A stretch of DNA of 52,128 nt, taken from Phallusia fumigata (Eukaryota > Chordata > Ascidiacea > Phlebobranchia > Ascidiidae). The stretch lies in NCBI GenBank assembly GCA_008931825.1, contig QXVZ01010899.1, forward strand, positions 1 through 52,128, in the 5' to 3' direction. Made by a program: the position numbers and the translations under genes. The notes below the pieces were generated by a model. It did no database searches and was not told where the DNA came from. It saw only the letters and a program-made list of their open reading frames with translations. Positions 23,342 through 36,700 of this stretch are shown in pieces (within the stretch, counting starts at the first letter, position 1; every line of letters starts with the position of its first letter).

Positions 23342-26300
23342 TGAAGCCTCAATAAAAGCAAAAAGTCAATATTTCGGCCGTGTACGTCATCGAATGTTTA
23401 CTGCGGCATTTTAACGACGCTACACCCTGACAAGTGTTGAACAAAGTATATTCTTGGAAGGCGACGGCTCAATATGCACTAACATTCCTAAAATCTCCCA
23501 CATCATATGACAGCTATAAATAAAAGCAACGACAGAGGAGGACAAACATTGTAACAAGAGGCAACACCATGTTGGGTTCCGACAGCTAAAATCTTTAACA
23601 AATCTGTTTGTCGTTCAACCAGTGTAAAACCTCACAGAAAGTACTAGTTTTTTCGTTACTTACAAATAACTTATAATTTTGCTGACGTTTCGCCCACCAA
23701 AACGATGGGATTCTTGAGAGCAATAAAGCCGAATTGTTGCGAGCACCTGAAGAGTACGAAACGCAGCGGGATACCAAACCAATAGTGTAGCGCTTTGTTA
23801 AGTATGCAATCCAGTGGACAAAAAGTTTGTTCAGTATTTAGCTAAAATCTTTTTGAACTGAAAGAAGGCGGCGTACAAAACAACAAATGTGTGCACTTGT
23901 TGCATACAAAGAATGTTAGTTAATGGAGCCAGTTTTGCGTTTTTTGAGCATAGTGTTAAGCAAAGTTAGTTAAATACCACACCTGCAGTCACGTGTGTGC
24001 AGGCTCGTGATATGTAGATCAAACTAAGGTCGCGGACAATATGTACAACTCCGTGTCATCGAGACTTGATACGGACCGCACGCCCTCCACTTGTATCGTC
24101 GTAAAACCATTTACAACGGAAAAGGGGACCATTTATGAATAAGGTCGCTCTGTTTTATAGCGCGCGCACTGCAAAGCTTTGTTCTTGCTTACTAAGCGCC
24201 ATATATCTTGAAGGTTATGTGAAGCTGTTTAATGAGCGGTGGGGTGTTGCTTGTGGAGGTAAAACAAGCACCGAAATCACGATAAGCAGTGATGTTGCCT
24301 TATATTTGTAGCGCTCGAAGTGAAATAAATACAAAAGCGCGGAACGCATGCCATCAGCACGCAGTTATTTTGCAGCGTTTCCAGTGTTAAACCAAACGTT
24401 TTTCAGGAAATCGCGAGCTAAGCAATCGAAGACGAGCAGCGGCTTTGACAAGGGGAGCGATTTAACGACATGGAATTACACAGGATTCGGGAATCGACGC
24501 CAATGAAAGAAAGCCGAACGACTTAACGGCGACGCGCGACAATGGCTTTCAAATCATCGCTGCAATAACAATGTATAATTCGAAACGAAATCGGACCGTT
24601 AATTTTTACGGTGGGCGTTGTGTTTTCAGTCAACGGGGCTTAACGAGTCAAGTTAGGTGCCGTTAATGGTGGGACATATGTATAGGGTTGGCGGCGCGCT
24701 CGCTCGATTGAAGGCTGACTTAACGAGCGTATTGTTTTGTCATAATACGGCCTATGTCGTTACAATCATAAATGACAGAGCCCGGTTGTAAAGAAAGGTG
24801 AACGGCCCTGGCGGGATTCCTACTCGAATGTATGCTCGGGTCGAGGATAATACGCCATAAGAATATCGTAAAATCATTATGAAATTTAACTGCAGGACGC
24901 TCCGCTCGTCACCATTATTCCCAGTATTTGCCAAAAACCCATAAAAATAGGCAAAACTTCCATAAAAACGCGACGCGACGGCACAACCTGTCACTAGGTC
25001 AACGCTCTTGTTTCTTGAAAACAAAACTGTCAAAGCAAGTTCACATTAAAAACAGGACAACTCCCAAACCCTTGCTGTAAACTGTATTAAACGGTTTGCA
25101 GCTTACAATTAAACATTAATAGTGCGACTGTTTAAATTCCTATGTAACTCAAACCAAAGACCTTGCATTGGTGTCTCACTGCTGTTAAAAACACAAAAGA
25201 AATCATGTTTCGGTGAAATTAATGAAATTATTTACTGCCCGTGGTTTATGGTCGGTTGAAACTGACAAACGAAAGATAAAGGCCGAACTGGTGAAGTAAA
25301 CGCAACATTTTAAGTTCACATGATCAATTTATTTGCCAAAATTGCAATTTGTACCAAACTGAGAGGTGGAGAAGTCGAGCCTGTATCACTCGCATCGCGC
25401 TGCCATGAAAAATTTACTCGGACCTCGGTAGATGCATAATACAGGACAGCGGGGGCTCGGTGCAAATCAATGGATGCACTTGCGGTGACTGGTGATGAAA
25501 AATAACACAACGCGACGATTGTTGGCAGCAATATTCGCTTTAACGCCGTGACGGATGCGCGACGGCGAATTGGCAAGAAAGAGGCGGGTATGACTGAAAC
25601 GCGGCGTCGGCTCCGCTCTCGGTGGGACTTGGGTGAGGACAAGAAACACGGGCGACAACCAGACGGGCAATATTCGAGTTTTTTAATTTTTTCTGGCGAT
25701 TTTTCGCCAAAATTTGCGCGCGCGACGAAGAGAACAGATGTCGTCTTGGAAAGTGGTTTAGAATTGATTTCCGCCGACCGCTTTTCAAATTTTCCGCCGG
25801 TCGGATTCGTGAAAAATAAAATCATTCCCGCCCGCGCGCGTTGTCGGTTATTGGCCGCCCAAAATCGTTAGTTAATATCAAAAGAAAATACTGGGAAATT
25901 TGTCACGCCACATCATGACGGAAAAGCGCAACGCGAAAAGATGATCCGGGCGACGGCGATGCGCCTAGCCTGGTTTCGATGTCGGTTCTGCCGCAGCCAA
26001 CCCGCACTGAAGTTGTAGTGTTGGTTAAAAGACGGGTGTACTTGACTCCAGAGGCCCAAGAATTGCCTTACGTAAGCATTATGTCGATTAGCACGCCTTG
26101 TATTTGTTTATCGTATGACTAAATTTGCATGCAAAGTCTTAAAAATTGAAGTTGGTGAATTATTACGATAACTTTACGGCAACGAGGACTTAATACATCA
26201 ATTTTGTTCGAGTAAAATTTGAAGACGTGCAGGTTTGGATGCAACAATGTCTTCAAATAAAATTATTTTGAAACGCTGACAAACGTTGTCTTTGGCATTC

Positions 26301-27228
26301 CAAGACACATCAAAATCAAAATTTCCGTTTGTCAATCACGTCAAACGCTATGTACTTTCCCGCATCGTTAAAATGTTTCTTCAAATCTTGCCATTGGTTT
26401 GTCTAAAAAGCAAACAGGCCACAACTGACTCAAGTTTTAAGTGAAAATTTGCATAAAATCTCATTCATTTAGTGGTAGTGAACTATCGCGGCACCCGGGT
26501 GCTGCAAAAGGACTTTTTGTAGTGATTAAACTGTATCATTCCGCAAAAATTCCATTACTTAAAAAGAAAGCAAAGACAAATCTTCTTATTGCTGGTGGCA
26601 TGTTTTGTGTTTAAGAACAACAAGAATCTGTTACAATCGTCGCTTTATCCACGTGACAATTTGTTTCGCTCCCATTCGAAAGAGAGAAATGTCGATAAAT
26701 TGTGCTTTGGTGGGCAACGGGCGGGGACAGAGAGAAAGAGAGCGAGGGCCGCGCGCGATCACGCAAGTTTCTTTTCGACTTCCACATGCACGCCGACGCG
26801 CGCCAAAATGATTAGCGCGTTGTTTTTCTTACGCGATGAAACTTTGCCATCGCCTCTAATCAGACGATGCAACTCGTTGTCAGTCGCGTTTCGGCGCATT
26901 CCAGTGGAGGGTCACACGCAGCTGACAGTTTGAACATGTGCACAAGGCAAGTTCAAGATTTTAGGGATTAGACTTTGTTTGTTTTGCAAATTAATGGAGT
27001 GTTATTGAGAACAGTGTAGCATCGTTAGTGCGATTCGTGAACTGTATTGTCCGCCGGTTAAGGCGCCTTTGTTTTGGGCCGCGATTACTTCGTCAACAAG
27101 CGTCCAGGCGTTTGTGACGTAACGCATATAGGGTTGTTGGCCAAGGGGCGCACAATTAAACTTGTGTCGAGGGAACAAGCCTGAAGTTACGTTTTTCGGA
27201 ACTGAACTTTCTGTTTTTGTTGTCGCAG

Positions 27229-27303
27229 CTTCATGTGCCCAGTTTAAATGTTTTTAACCGCGCTGGAGCCTGAACTTGGCAATTGGCGTTGCGCCCCCAC
27301 GGC
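27229..27303 (+). promoter_or_regulatory. sall: sall 5' leader with splice acceptor and two upstream ORFs
   Basis: A strong acceptor (CTTTCTGTTTTTGTTGTCGCAG) ends at 27228. The 75-base leader then contains two upstream ATGs. The first ORF, 27233-27247, is four codons plus stop. The second, 27248-27340, is 30 codons and overlaps the true start in another frame. Both have T at -3, a weak context, whereas the sall ATG has G at -3. This arrangement would lower translation and invites leaky scanning. The acceptor implies either a non-coding upstream exon or spliced-leader addition. Confidence 0.5.
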
Positions 27304-27772
27304 ATGTCTCGCAGGAAACAGTCGAACCCCCAACACGTGAACGACCCCCCACCCGCGGCGACCCCCTTCGAATCCACGACACGCCCTCGCCTGTCAGACG
27401 AAGTTCCAAACACCAGTTCTGCTGTTTTTAGTCAGGGAGGAGCGCCTTCGAGTCAGATGGACGCGAACAACCGCTTGATGACATTTGAAAGCGAATCGAA
27501 AAACAATCGCAAAACCCAGCGCTGCTACGAAGAAGGCCAGGCGATGGACGAGGAAACGGCCGCCGATCGGCTCAGAATGTCCGGTGAATATTCACAAAGC
27601 GTGCCGATGTTCGAAATGCGCAGCGACTGCGAAAGACACTTGAACGTGAACGCGGCGATTTGGACCGCCAGCAGAAGGCCCGATGCTGATTCAGAAGAAA
27701 GAGACGGAAACACAAGGTTCGAATTGGACTCGAAAAATCCAGATAAAAATGGCGCAGCGGCAAAGAATTACG
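27304..27772 (+). CDS. sall: sall exon 1: NuRD-recruiting N-terminus
   Basis: This 469-base exon encodes residues 1-156 and ends AATTACG|GTAAGATG in phase 1. The first 13 residues carry the SRRKQ-x-x-PQH motif; the rest is polar and Ser/Glu/Asn-rich with no recognised domain. An in-frame extension upstream to 27283 would need a TTG start, so the ATG at 27304, directly before the motif, is preferred. If intron 1 were not removed, a stop would follow three codons after the donor, so the exon is useless alone. Confidence 0.88.
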
Positions 27773-30700
27773 GTAAGATGTGAAAGTGGTGTGGGGTTAT
27801 GTATGTATGGTACGATAGATTGGCTTCCTATTTTGTCTTGTCCAGTAAATGTGAAATATTTCAGCTAGCTTAAGTTTCGCATTAAACTTTAATAGCTGTT
27901 ACGAAAATTCTACAGAGGTAAACAACTCCATTTCGTTTTAATTTCACGCCAAACGGTTTACATGCGTCAATCTAAATAGAAAATTGGCAATTAAGACCCC
28001 CATGATTACCGTGTCACACAGCGATGCAGGTTTCGTGCCGCTCACGGTTTATCGTCAATACACTGTGTACATATTCAATCATATTTGACTCAGTGGCAGT
28101 AAAATGCGTACGGCGATCAAGGGGCGGGCAGGATTGCGTCGATGCTAATGCGATCAAAGAACACCGATACAGCGTGTCAGAGGTGCACATAAAATAATCC
28201 ATATTCATTACTAGTCGCGACATGCATCAGACCACCTCCTTCGTTTTGTAGCAACGTGGCCGTCGCCTTGTTTAGCTTGTGTCGGGGGTTTCTATTAATC
28301 GCTCAGCATACTTGGTCTACGCCAAATCGATGGGGATGCCTAGGTAGCCTGTCAAGTCACTTTATGGCCGATCCTGATATCGGATCAGTGGGATTGCTCG
28401 CCAGCCGTCCATAACTTGCCAATCGAAACATTTTCAATTAGAGCGAAATGCGATGTCAACAAAACATACTTGGTTGTTTTTTGTGTCGTAATTAAACATG
28501 TAGAGGACAATGAGTATCATGTTGTAGCACCATTGTACGGCGTGTCAAATAAGTTCAATACGATACGTTGCATGATTTGCTGCCAAAATGCCATTTGCTC
28601 GGGTCATCTGATGTCATGCAGGACCACTTGGCTCATGGATTCATCGATCGTCCGACCTCTGCCAGAGCGTTTTGATAAGTTTGCCTGTGAGAAAACGGCA
28701 GCGCTCGGACGCAATGGCATTTTCGCCGATGACGATTTGGCAGCCATATTATATGTCACAGGATGGCCCGTTATATTTGCAAGCGATTGACTCTTCTGTT
28801 TTTATCATACGGCAGCGGAAGAACAGGTCACATTCAAACGATAAAATCTGGGATTGCCAAAACTCTTCGCTAGGTAATTGGGTTCGTCAGGAAACAAAAA
28901 CCTCGAAGAGGATTCAATTATGAACCACTGGTCATTTCGTTGCCAGCCAGCTGGATTCGATGCCGGCTGCCCAATAAAGAGCGTCCACATAATATTCGGT
29001 TTCCATTGACGGTGTATCGGCGAAATTGTGAATCAGGGCGTCGCGACATGATTTCAAACCGACTCCAACGACATAAATATGTACACACGCCGACCGAGTC
29101 GGTTCTCTCCACCGCGATGTTGCCCCTATCCGCCTCGCGGTGAAATCGAGCGGTAGGGAGCTCAGCGATTCGGGTAAACCTGTAACCGGAGCCGTCGCGA
29201 GCCATTCAGCGTAGAAACCTGGTACGCCTGGGACCCTCGTCGTGTAGTTATTATGAAAAACGTGCAGCGCGGCTTGCCATAAACCGACAGGCTCGATATA
29301 TGCTTGCTACTTGTCCCGCGTCGCCAACGGCCCGGAATTTTCCCGGATCTCCAGGTTTTTAGAGTAACACTTTGCAAGGCGACCACGCGCCCCGACGCCA
29401 ACTTAAATGTTTCTAGACAGCGGCGATGCGGTTTTAATCGATCGAGTGTATTATCGTGATCACCCAACAGCAACCTGACACCAGCGGCTATTCAATTATG
29501 ATAACGGTTATCATTCGACGGAGCAACTTAACACCATGTCGCGCCTGCGCCCACTTCACCCACTGCCTGCGGACCTCTTTTAGTTTTACAGATTTGTCGT
29601 CGCGCATAAGCGATTGGCGGGGCATGAGCGGCCATTTTTTATTGATGATGGCAGCAGCGGTATTGATGTCACGCAAGGGCAGTGACCCATTCTCACATCG
29701 TTACCTGTCTATGTCAGCGATCCTGGATTTCAGTGTCGCCTAATAGCAGTCGTATCTTCCACGAAATTCGATGCGATAAGTAGGTTTGGTGTTAAGCCAA
29801 GGATGTTAACGTTTAACTCCCCCTACCCCTACATCTGTCTGTGTTGATCAAGAGAAAATTGTTATACACGAGGACTGTATACTATTGTGCTTATTCAAGA
29901 CACATTTCCAACCCATAAGCGCTTGTAAATATAATATAGTTACTTTAATGCGGCTTTCATCGCCGTCGGCTTGTTTGCCCACTTTTGTGTCGCGGTCGTA
30001 ATGCTACAGACTTTGGATGTTCTTCACAAGGTCACCTGGTTGTGGGATAAAAATAATCCCTATGTTTGTGTAGCCGTTGTCCTCATGCAAAATAGGGTCA
30101 GGGGTATCTTACGGCCGTGGGCGGTTATTTTGGAAGGCTCATCCCAGGTAAACTTGTTGCAACCAATCGCGCGTGTTTGCAGACTAATAAACCAGCGACC
30201 TTAATTTCCCACAAGTACCGGCGTGAATCGGTCCCCGGAAAGTTGACCAAAGGGCGCTGACCAAACCGACATGTTTGCACAGACAGCGGACGGGGGAAAA
30301 ACTTTAACGAAAAGCAACTGGGCCAACCCGATTTGCAAATCGCCGTTTTATGACACGCAACAACAAAGTACAAACTAAGCAAGCACCAGGTCAACTTTGT
30401 TTGTCTTCGTTTGCCCTGACTCGTTGGAATCGTTCAACGTCAAGGTGCGACTTGATCGGCTCCCGGGCGCAGGGGCAGCTATTATTATTAGCGCGTTGAC
30501 ACCAGCAGGCAAGGTAAAGCGGTCGCGCATTATTTCCTCGCAAAGGTTAACAATCGCACTTGATTGCGCATAGGAATGTCATCGTCGGCGATCAGTGCTC
30601 AAAACTCTGTGTTGATTGGCCACGAACCTGCGCACACGCACACGCAGGGTCCGTTGTTCTGCGGGCGCCACAACGCTGGGAACACGCTAATTGCGACCGC

Positions 30701-33700
30701 TGACCACTCGGCAATAGGAAACGCCTTATAATATCCAATGCATCGGAGCGTTTTCGCTCCACACACAACGCGGGATCATAGGAAATCATAACATGTCCGG
30801 CAACGCGCGCTCGCCTCCCAGCGTGTTATTGTTAATTTCGCGAGCAAATGCGACGTTCGGCGATTGTCTGCGAACATGAGACCGCCAAATTTGACGATAT
30901 TATTGTCGCAGTTATGGCATTTCAGAGCGCTTGCAGCCGTGCGGTTTGTATATGATTTATACCGCAATAATAATCAACTCCGCGCTGCAGATTGCGAGCT
31001 TGCGGAAGGTCAACCAGTGCGTTCGGAGTACGCGTGAATTTTTACCAGGCAGTGATGAGCGATATATTTATTGCCCGACATCAAGCGCCCTGGTACAGCG
31101 ACCGTCCCGCGCTGGTGTTTAGCAAGTTCGTCCGGCGGATAATTGCAAGGCGGCAGCGCTCACTTGTAGCAATTGAACTATCACGTTCGGACGTTTGACA
31201 TTATCACTTTGTTTTCGTCGCGAGCAATTATAACTGCACACACTCACATATGTGGTGTGCGACAGCGGGTTATTGGCTGTGAATTGATCCCGGTTTCGAC
31301 GCGCGGTTTGGGTTTCCCTTCGGCTGCTGGTGAGTGTGGGAATACACTCGGAAAGTTGTGATTAGGCCTGGAGTCGAGCGTCGCTTCGAACTGACCCGTA
31401 TAAGACCCGCCTTATGTTGCTATAATCCGGGTTCGGGACATTGGACCAGCAATTTGTTTTGAGGTGATCAGGGGACAGGTGGCATTACTTTACACCACCA
31501 ACGTATGTATTTGCTTGATCAAAGGTAGCTGTATTACCAGCAATCAACATGCTAACTGATGTTGTCTGTCTTTGTTGTTCAAGTCTGAAAACGTTTGGCA
31601 TTGATTTTTCGGGCAAAATTACTCGTGGCAAAATCACTTGTTCATTTAACTTCGTGAAAAGCTAACACATTGTCAAGCAATCCATGGTCAAACAACCCAA
31701 ATATTTACCCAACTTTAGGCTCGTGCGAACATCGGCAACATAGGCATTCCTTATTTTTAATAACGCACATGAATGCACTCCGATTATAACACAACTCCGG
31801 AAATCTCTTCTTGCGGCTTTCAATGTACAGTACCGATCGTCCATTCAGTCAGACGAATTCTCCCATGAAACGGCACAAAACATATCACAGACAATGATTT
31901 CACATAAAATACAAAATCGAAAGCTTGAAAGGACATAAAAACGTATGGTAATAATCATTCGTCCCCCACGCCATGATTCCGTAATGCCCCGGCACGTAAC
32001 GCCCGTTAACGATATTACACATCAGCAATGCCGATTGATCACCCACCGAACGCCTGCCGACCGCCGTGACAAAAACAAATTCGCTTGCCAATGTGTAATT
32101 GGCGCGCGCGTTTCGCATCTGCAACGTTCGGGATCGTCTCGCATCCACTTGTGCGTGGCACTCCTGCCTTTCATGTGGCCCGCTACGACGAGGGGTTTTG
32201 TTTCGCACCACTGCAAGGCACATACGTCGTATCGAGACCGTGCCGGGCTGTGGTGTATTCCGAGAACCCTTTCAAGGCTATCAACGTGTGTATAATAGGC
32301 TAATTAGGGATAAAAAAGTAGGTTACCTAATGACGGTCTTACACAGTGTTGACGATGTTAGTATTTTCACCGTAATTATGTTAGGCAACTTGACAAAATG
32401 CAAGTTTACCACATGGATTTTTATCTCGCCATGATTTGTTTTGATTCGTAATTGAGTGGCTGTTTTGGGCCATGAGCTTGCCCCCAATCCATCTCACCCA
32501 CGACATTGCCCTATTAGTCGGCAGATCGAACGGAAAGCGAAAGCAGTATTTCTTCTTACGCGTTGCGCTCGTGTGAAGAAAGTTTCAACATTTCAAAATG
32601 TATTTTTGGTTAATGTTGTGTTTACGGCGTCGTGCTGAATGGTTTCAACAGCGCTTGGAAATGCCGCTTACAAGATGGGCAATTTGTTTAAGGGTACATC
32701 GCGCAAGTTAACTCGACCGTTGGTCGTAAAATACTTTGGCTTTGCAAACGATAACAGCGTCGCTTAAGCCAAACCCAACCCTTGCGTCACAATTGAGCGT
32801 TGTGCGTGGCGCACAGTACGTGACCGACAGGTGCGCGACAATAAAAATTCGGCCCGAAATGAGAAAAATGTGTGTTGACACTGAAGCGCGATGACACGAC
32901 TTTCAGACTATTAGCAGCGCTAATGGCAATGTCATCAAAGCACGTGATCCGTTCCGCTTGGCCGGACTTGGCGAGTGCAAAACACAACACGGGAAGCGGG
33001 GAGCTTGTTGGGCGGGATTAATAATCGGGATCGCCTTGTTTTAGTCACGCCGTGTTGCCTACGTGTTTTCACTGCACCACGATCGTAGCTTTCGCGCCGC
33101 GCGCAATATGTGAAGGTCCTTGTATGGCACGAATATAAGTGGAAAGTTGAGAACGAGTTTTGACAGCGAACGAGGTTTAATGGTGTTTTGTGGCATTAGG
33201 CGACAGCGCGACTAGAGAGTGCGTATATATAACCCGACCAGGTCTAATTATGGGTGAAGTTGCATTAAAATGTGCAATCACGCTCCAAGATTGACGCGCC
33301 GTCGCCGCCTTGTCATAAGAGTGTGGGTTACTCGCTCCCACGAGCTACACCAACGTTCCACGCTATGTTTTGACGCTTAACCTTAAAGAAACCAAAAAGC
33401 ACTCAGCACGCTTTATACGCAAACGGCCTGTGCGCACAATCCGCGCTTTCCAGTCTGGCATCCAATCGTTCCTGGACCACCCGCGCGAAACCTGGAAAGC
33501 AGAGTCACAACGATAGATGTCCGTCAGCACCCATGCTACAAACGAATTATAATAAGCGATCAATCGGCAGATGCTTATCATAGCGGTGGCGCGATTTAGC
33601 CTTGCAGGTCTCGGGGCCTCTGCGCAGTTTCACGCTTATCGCTGCATCGGACAAGCTCAATAAATCGTGAGTCGATCTCTTGCACTGAAATTTTCCTATT

Positions 33701-36700
33701 CCGGGAGTTGTGGTATAGCATCGATCCGGCCGTGGAGTAAAGGAGTGGCAATGCTTTTAATCCGTCATTTTTTGCTATCGAAAGTGACTGGACCTCCCAC
33801 GCAACCTAAATGCCGTTCAAGTTGCCGTTTGTAAAAATGCTCCCAAAATTAAAACCTTGACGCTTATGTTCCCAAAAATGGTACCACAATCATACAAAAA
33901 CTGGTTGTAACAAAAAACATTCGACTTTGCCACCTGTCACGTTTGCAACCGACGCTTCTGCGTTTTATCACCACCACCCCAACACCGATTCCATATCGGA
34001 ATCTCATTGCTTGATAGCTTTACCAGAGTAGCGACAGATTGTCAGGCGGGTGGGGCATGATTTTTGACCGAATTCGTCGACCTTATGTCGATGTGGCCTT
34101 ATCAGAATCGACGTCATAAACAAGGCGATTGTGACGCTGTACAGGCCGGTGGCCAATCGGGCGCCATATTTCGATGACGTTTATGACAAAACAACCGTCT
34201 GTATGCCTCCATTAACTTGGGTCGACAGGAGTGCAACGGCCACACATCGACCGCGCCAGATAAGGGCAGCAATTTCTTCGATATGGCCAACAAGCGACGA
34301 AAGATGTGGAAAATTCAAAATGTGTTTGCGGCCTCCATTTACGCGGTGTGTGACCCAACCGACCTGCTTTGCTGGCCATAAACAAAACCCGAACACTCGT
34401 GCCGTGGGTGGTGGTGCCATTTCGCACGGCGTCGTCGCAAAGGTTTAATTTTCGGCACAAAATCTTCCGTTGTCAGATCAACTGCATCCAAACGTCATAG
34501 CTCACACCGTGGTATTCGAAACCTTATCACAGAACCTCCAGCGACAAACTAAAATTCGCGTTAAGCATGATTGCCTGGCGCATATGGCATCACGTTATGT
34601 GACAAAGCGTAAGGATGACACGAAATCGCGGGGTGAGCTACACCTGCGACCTGTTCTGCACACATCAAATCTCTTTCCTGTTTATGGTCTCTCGTCAGCT
34701 CCCAGTTCGCATGGCATTAACTCGCACGATCCTGTCGCTACGCATATGCTGCCGAGTCTTTATGAATCCGACACCAACGGGGCCTTTCGTGAGTTAGGGC
34801 GTCTCTTGACCCGGCGGGGTTGACTTGCAGCGCGTGGCGGCAAGCCCCAACACACAAACTAGTGCCCCAGCTGATGCCGAGACCGCGCAGGGATCGGGTG
34901 ATTAGCGCGGCGCTTTGGAACTTCAAACGGAAGCGTGTCAAGTGACAAGCACCGAATATTGATGCTCATAAGCGTTCTTGCTTTGAAGTCGCCTCCCCGG
35001 AGTTCATATGAAACAAGTGAGGCCTGTGTTTGTTTTCGCGCCTTCGCCAAATCTTCTGACTAAATCTTATTACGTTGCAAGCAGCTGAGACGTCACTCGG
35101 GCAGCTCGTCGAGTGGCTGCTTATGTCACAATGCCACCGGTCGTCGAGTTGCGAGTTAGGCGACGCGCGCCCTCGCATATTCTCGAATAACTCGAGTGTT
35201 TACGTATCTGTCGGTCGATGGGCTGGTGCGACTTGAGATCCGCACGGATTTTTCTGCTGATCCGCGGCGGCACTCTTGAGAAAACAGCGTTGTGGTACTT
35301 GTACCAGGCACCCAAGTGGAAGTCGCTAATTAACCATATTGCCGCAAAAACTTTCATACCAGCAATTGTAGACGTATGAAGATCGACGCTATTTGAACAG
35401 GGAAAACGAACGGGCCCGAAGCTCACTCGTATTGATGCCATACAAACTACGCTACCCGTCGACCGTTGTGAAGCGAGTAGCTCTTGAAGAAATCGGCGAT
35501 AATGTCGACGATACTCGATGCGATGTTCGCGAGTGCTCGAGTACCCGCTGCTGCATTGTTAACGAGATGTGACCCCAGCTAATTATTGAAGTGTATATGA
35601 TTCGCTTTCACTTTTCGCACACAAGCCCCGCTGGCGATCGGCTGTGCAAACACCCGCCGACTTCTCTTGTACGACTTCCAACTCGATATTCGCGAAGGAG
35701 CAAAATTCCGCCCACTGAACTCTCAAAGACATCAGCACCTCTTAAAAATCGTTTCCTTGGTGTTTCTCTTTTTTGCGCACCCATGACGTACGGCACTTAA
35801 AAATGTCATGTTTGCAAATTAAATGCAAATTTTGTGGTTTGGCAATACTCGACAAAAACCGATTGCAATCTTTTATGATCAGCATCGTTTCAAAGAAAAA
35901 ATTCCGTTGCGAACTTCAGGTTGCGAATGCGAGTCAATGAGGCGTTGTGCAACTGACCGGTTTGAAGACAAAGCCAGGAGGCCCCGAGGTGTCTCTGATT
36001 TATGTAGGTTTCGGCGTTTCGCCAAAACAATGCCGACCGCACGGGCGTCCAACAGGGGTCACCTTGGCAAGAGGCAAAGATATACCGAAGATAAAGTGGA
36101 CCGTGCTGGCCAGAGCTGCTACGCCCCGCAATATTTTAGCCTGTTCAAACACAAGGATTGATACGCAACAATGGTCTGCTATCATCGCTCATAGGGCAGG
36201 CATTTTAAGCTGATGGACCTTCACACGCAACTGACCGCGCCAAGGACTGACCAATGGCCACTGAAGCACGCTCCCCACTCACCACACCTCATCACCAGCA
36301 TGGCTCATTGTAAACCGCACACAACATTATTTTTCACATCATGCGTACAAAAAATTTTCGGCCAATGGTGTTTATAGCCAGGTGCTTTGGGAAGAGCCAC
36401 ATGGTAGTCCGTAGATGTTCCATTTTTATGCCGAATTTACTACATCGCTGCGCACTTATGTATGAACACAGGAATTTCGAAATCTCTCTTATCAACTGTC
36501 CGGGTGTTCTACGCTGTCCAAGCCAAAAACTATGCCTCAATGCCTGAGGTCATCTATTAGTCTTCACCGCAATCCCCATTAAAGCTGCGGGTAGTTAAAG
36601 GTAAAAAGTGATGAGTGCGCCTCACACCCATGGCTCATAAGCCAGCACAACAACACAGACCGGCGCAATTTTCTGGGTCTTATCACGTTATGTTTCAGGT

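Larger units (their letters stand above)
13687..27228. other. Long gene-free stretch upstream of sall
   Basis: No exon with good splice partners or family motifs was found on either strand. The first 2 kb probably include the connexin 3' UTR; the nearest AATAAA signals I see are far away (15242 and 15358), so its 3' end is unclear. From about 15.8 kb the DNA becomes more GC- and CpG-rich, and Hox-like TAATTA and ATTTAT motifs and CRE sites are frequent. Its position before a developmental regulator suggests a cis-regulatory landscape. An unmerged duplicate lies at 22481-23341. Confidence 0.5.

Noticed and set aside
25316..25871. 169-codon minus-strand frame with overlapping frames on both strands
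   Set aside because: Several frames on both strands are open at once, as expected from GC-rich DNA with few stops. No domain, splice partners or codon pattern supports any of them.
27283..27303. Sall start seven codons upstream
   Set aside because: The codon there is TTG, and the conserved family motif begins exactly at the ATG at 27304.
28416..28790. 124-codon plus-strand frame in sall intron 1
   Set aside because: It looks compositionally random, with no motif and no acceptor/donor pair linking it to sall in phase 1.
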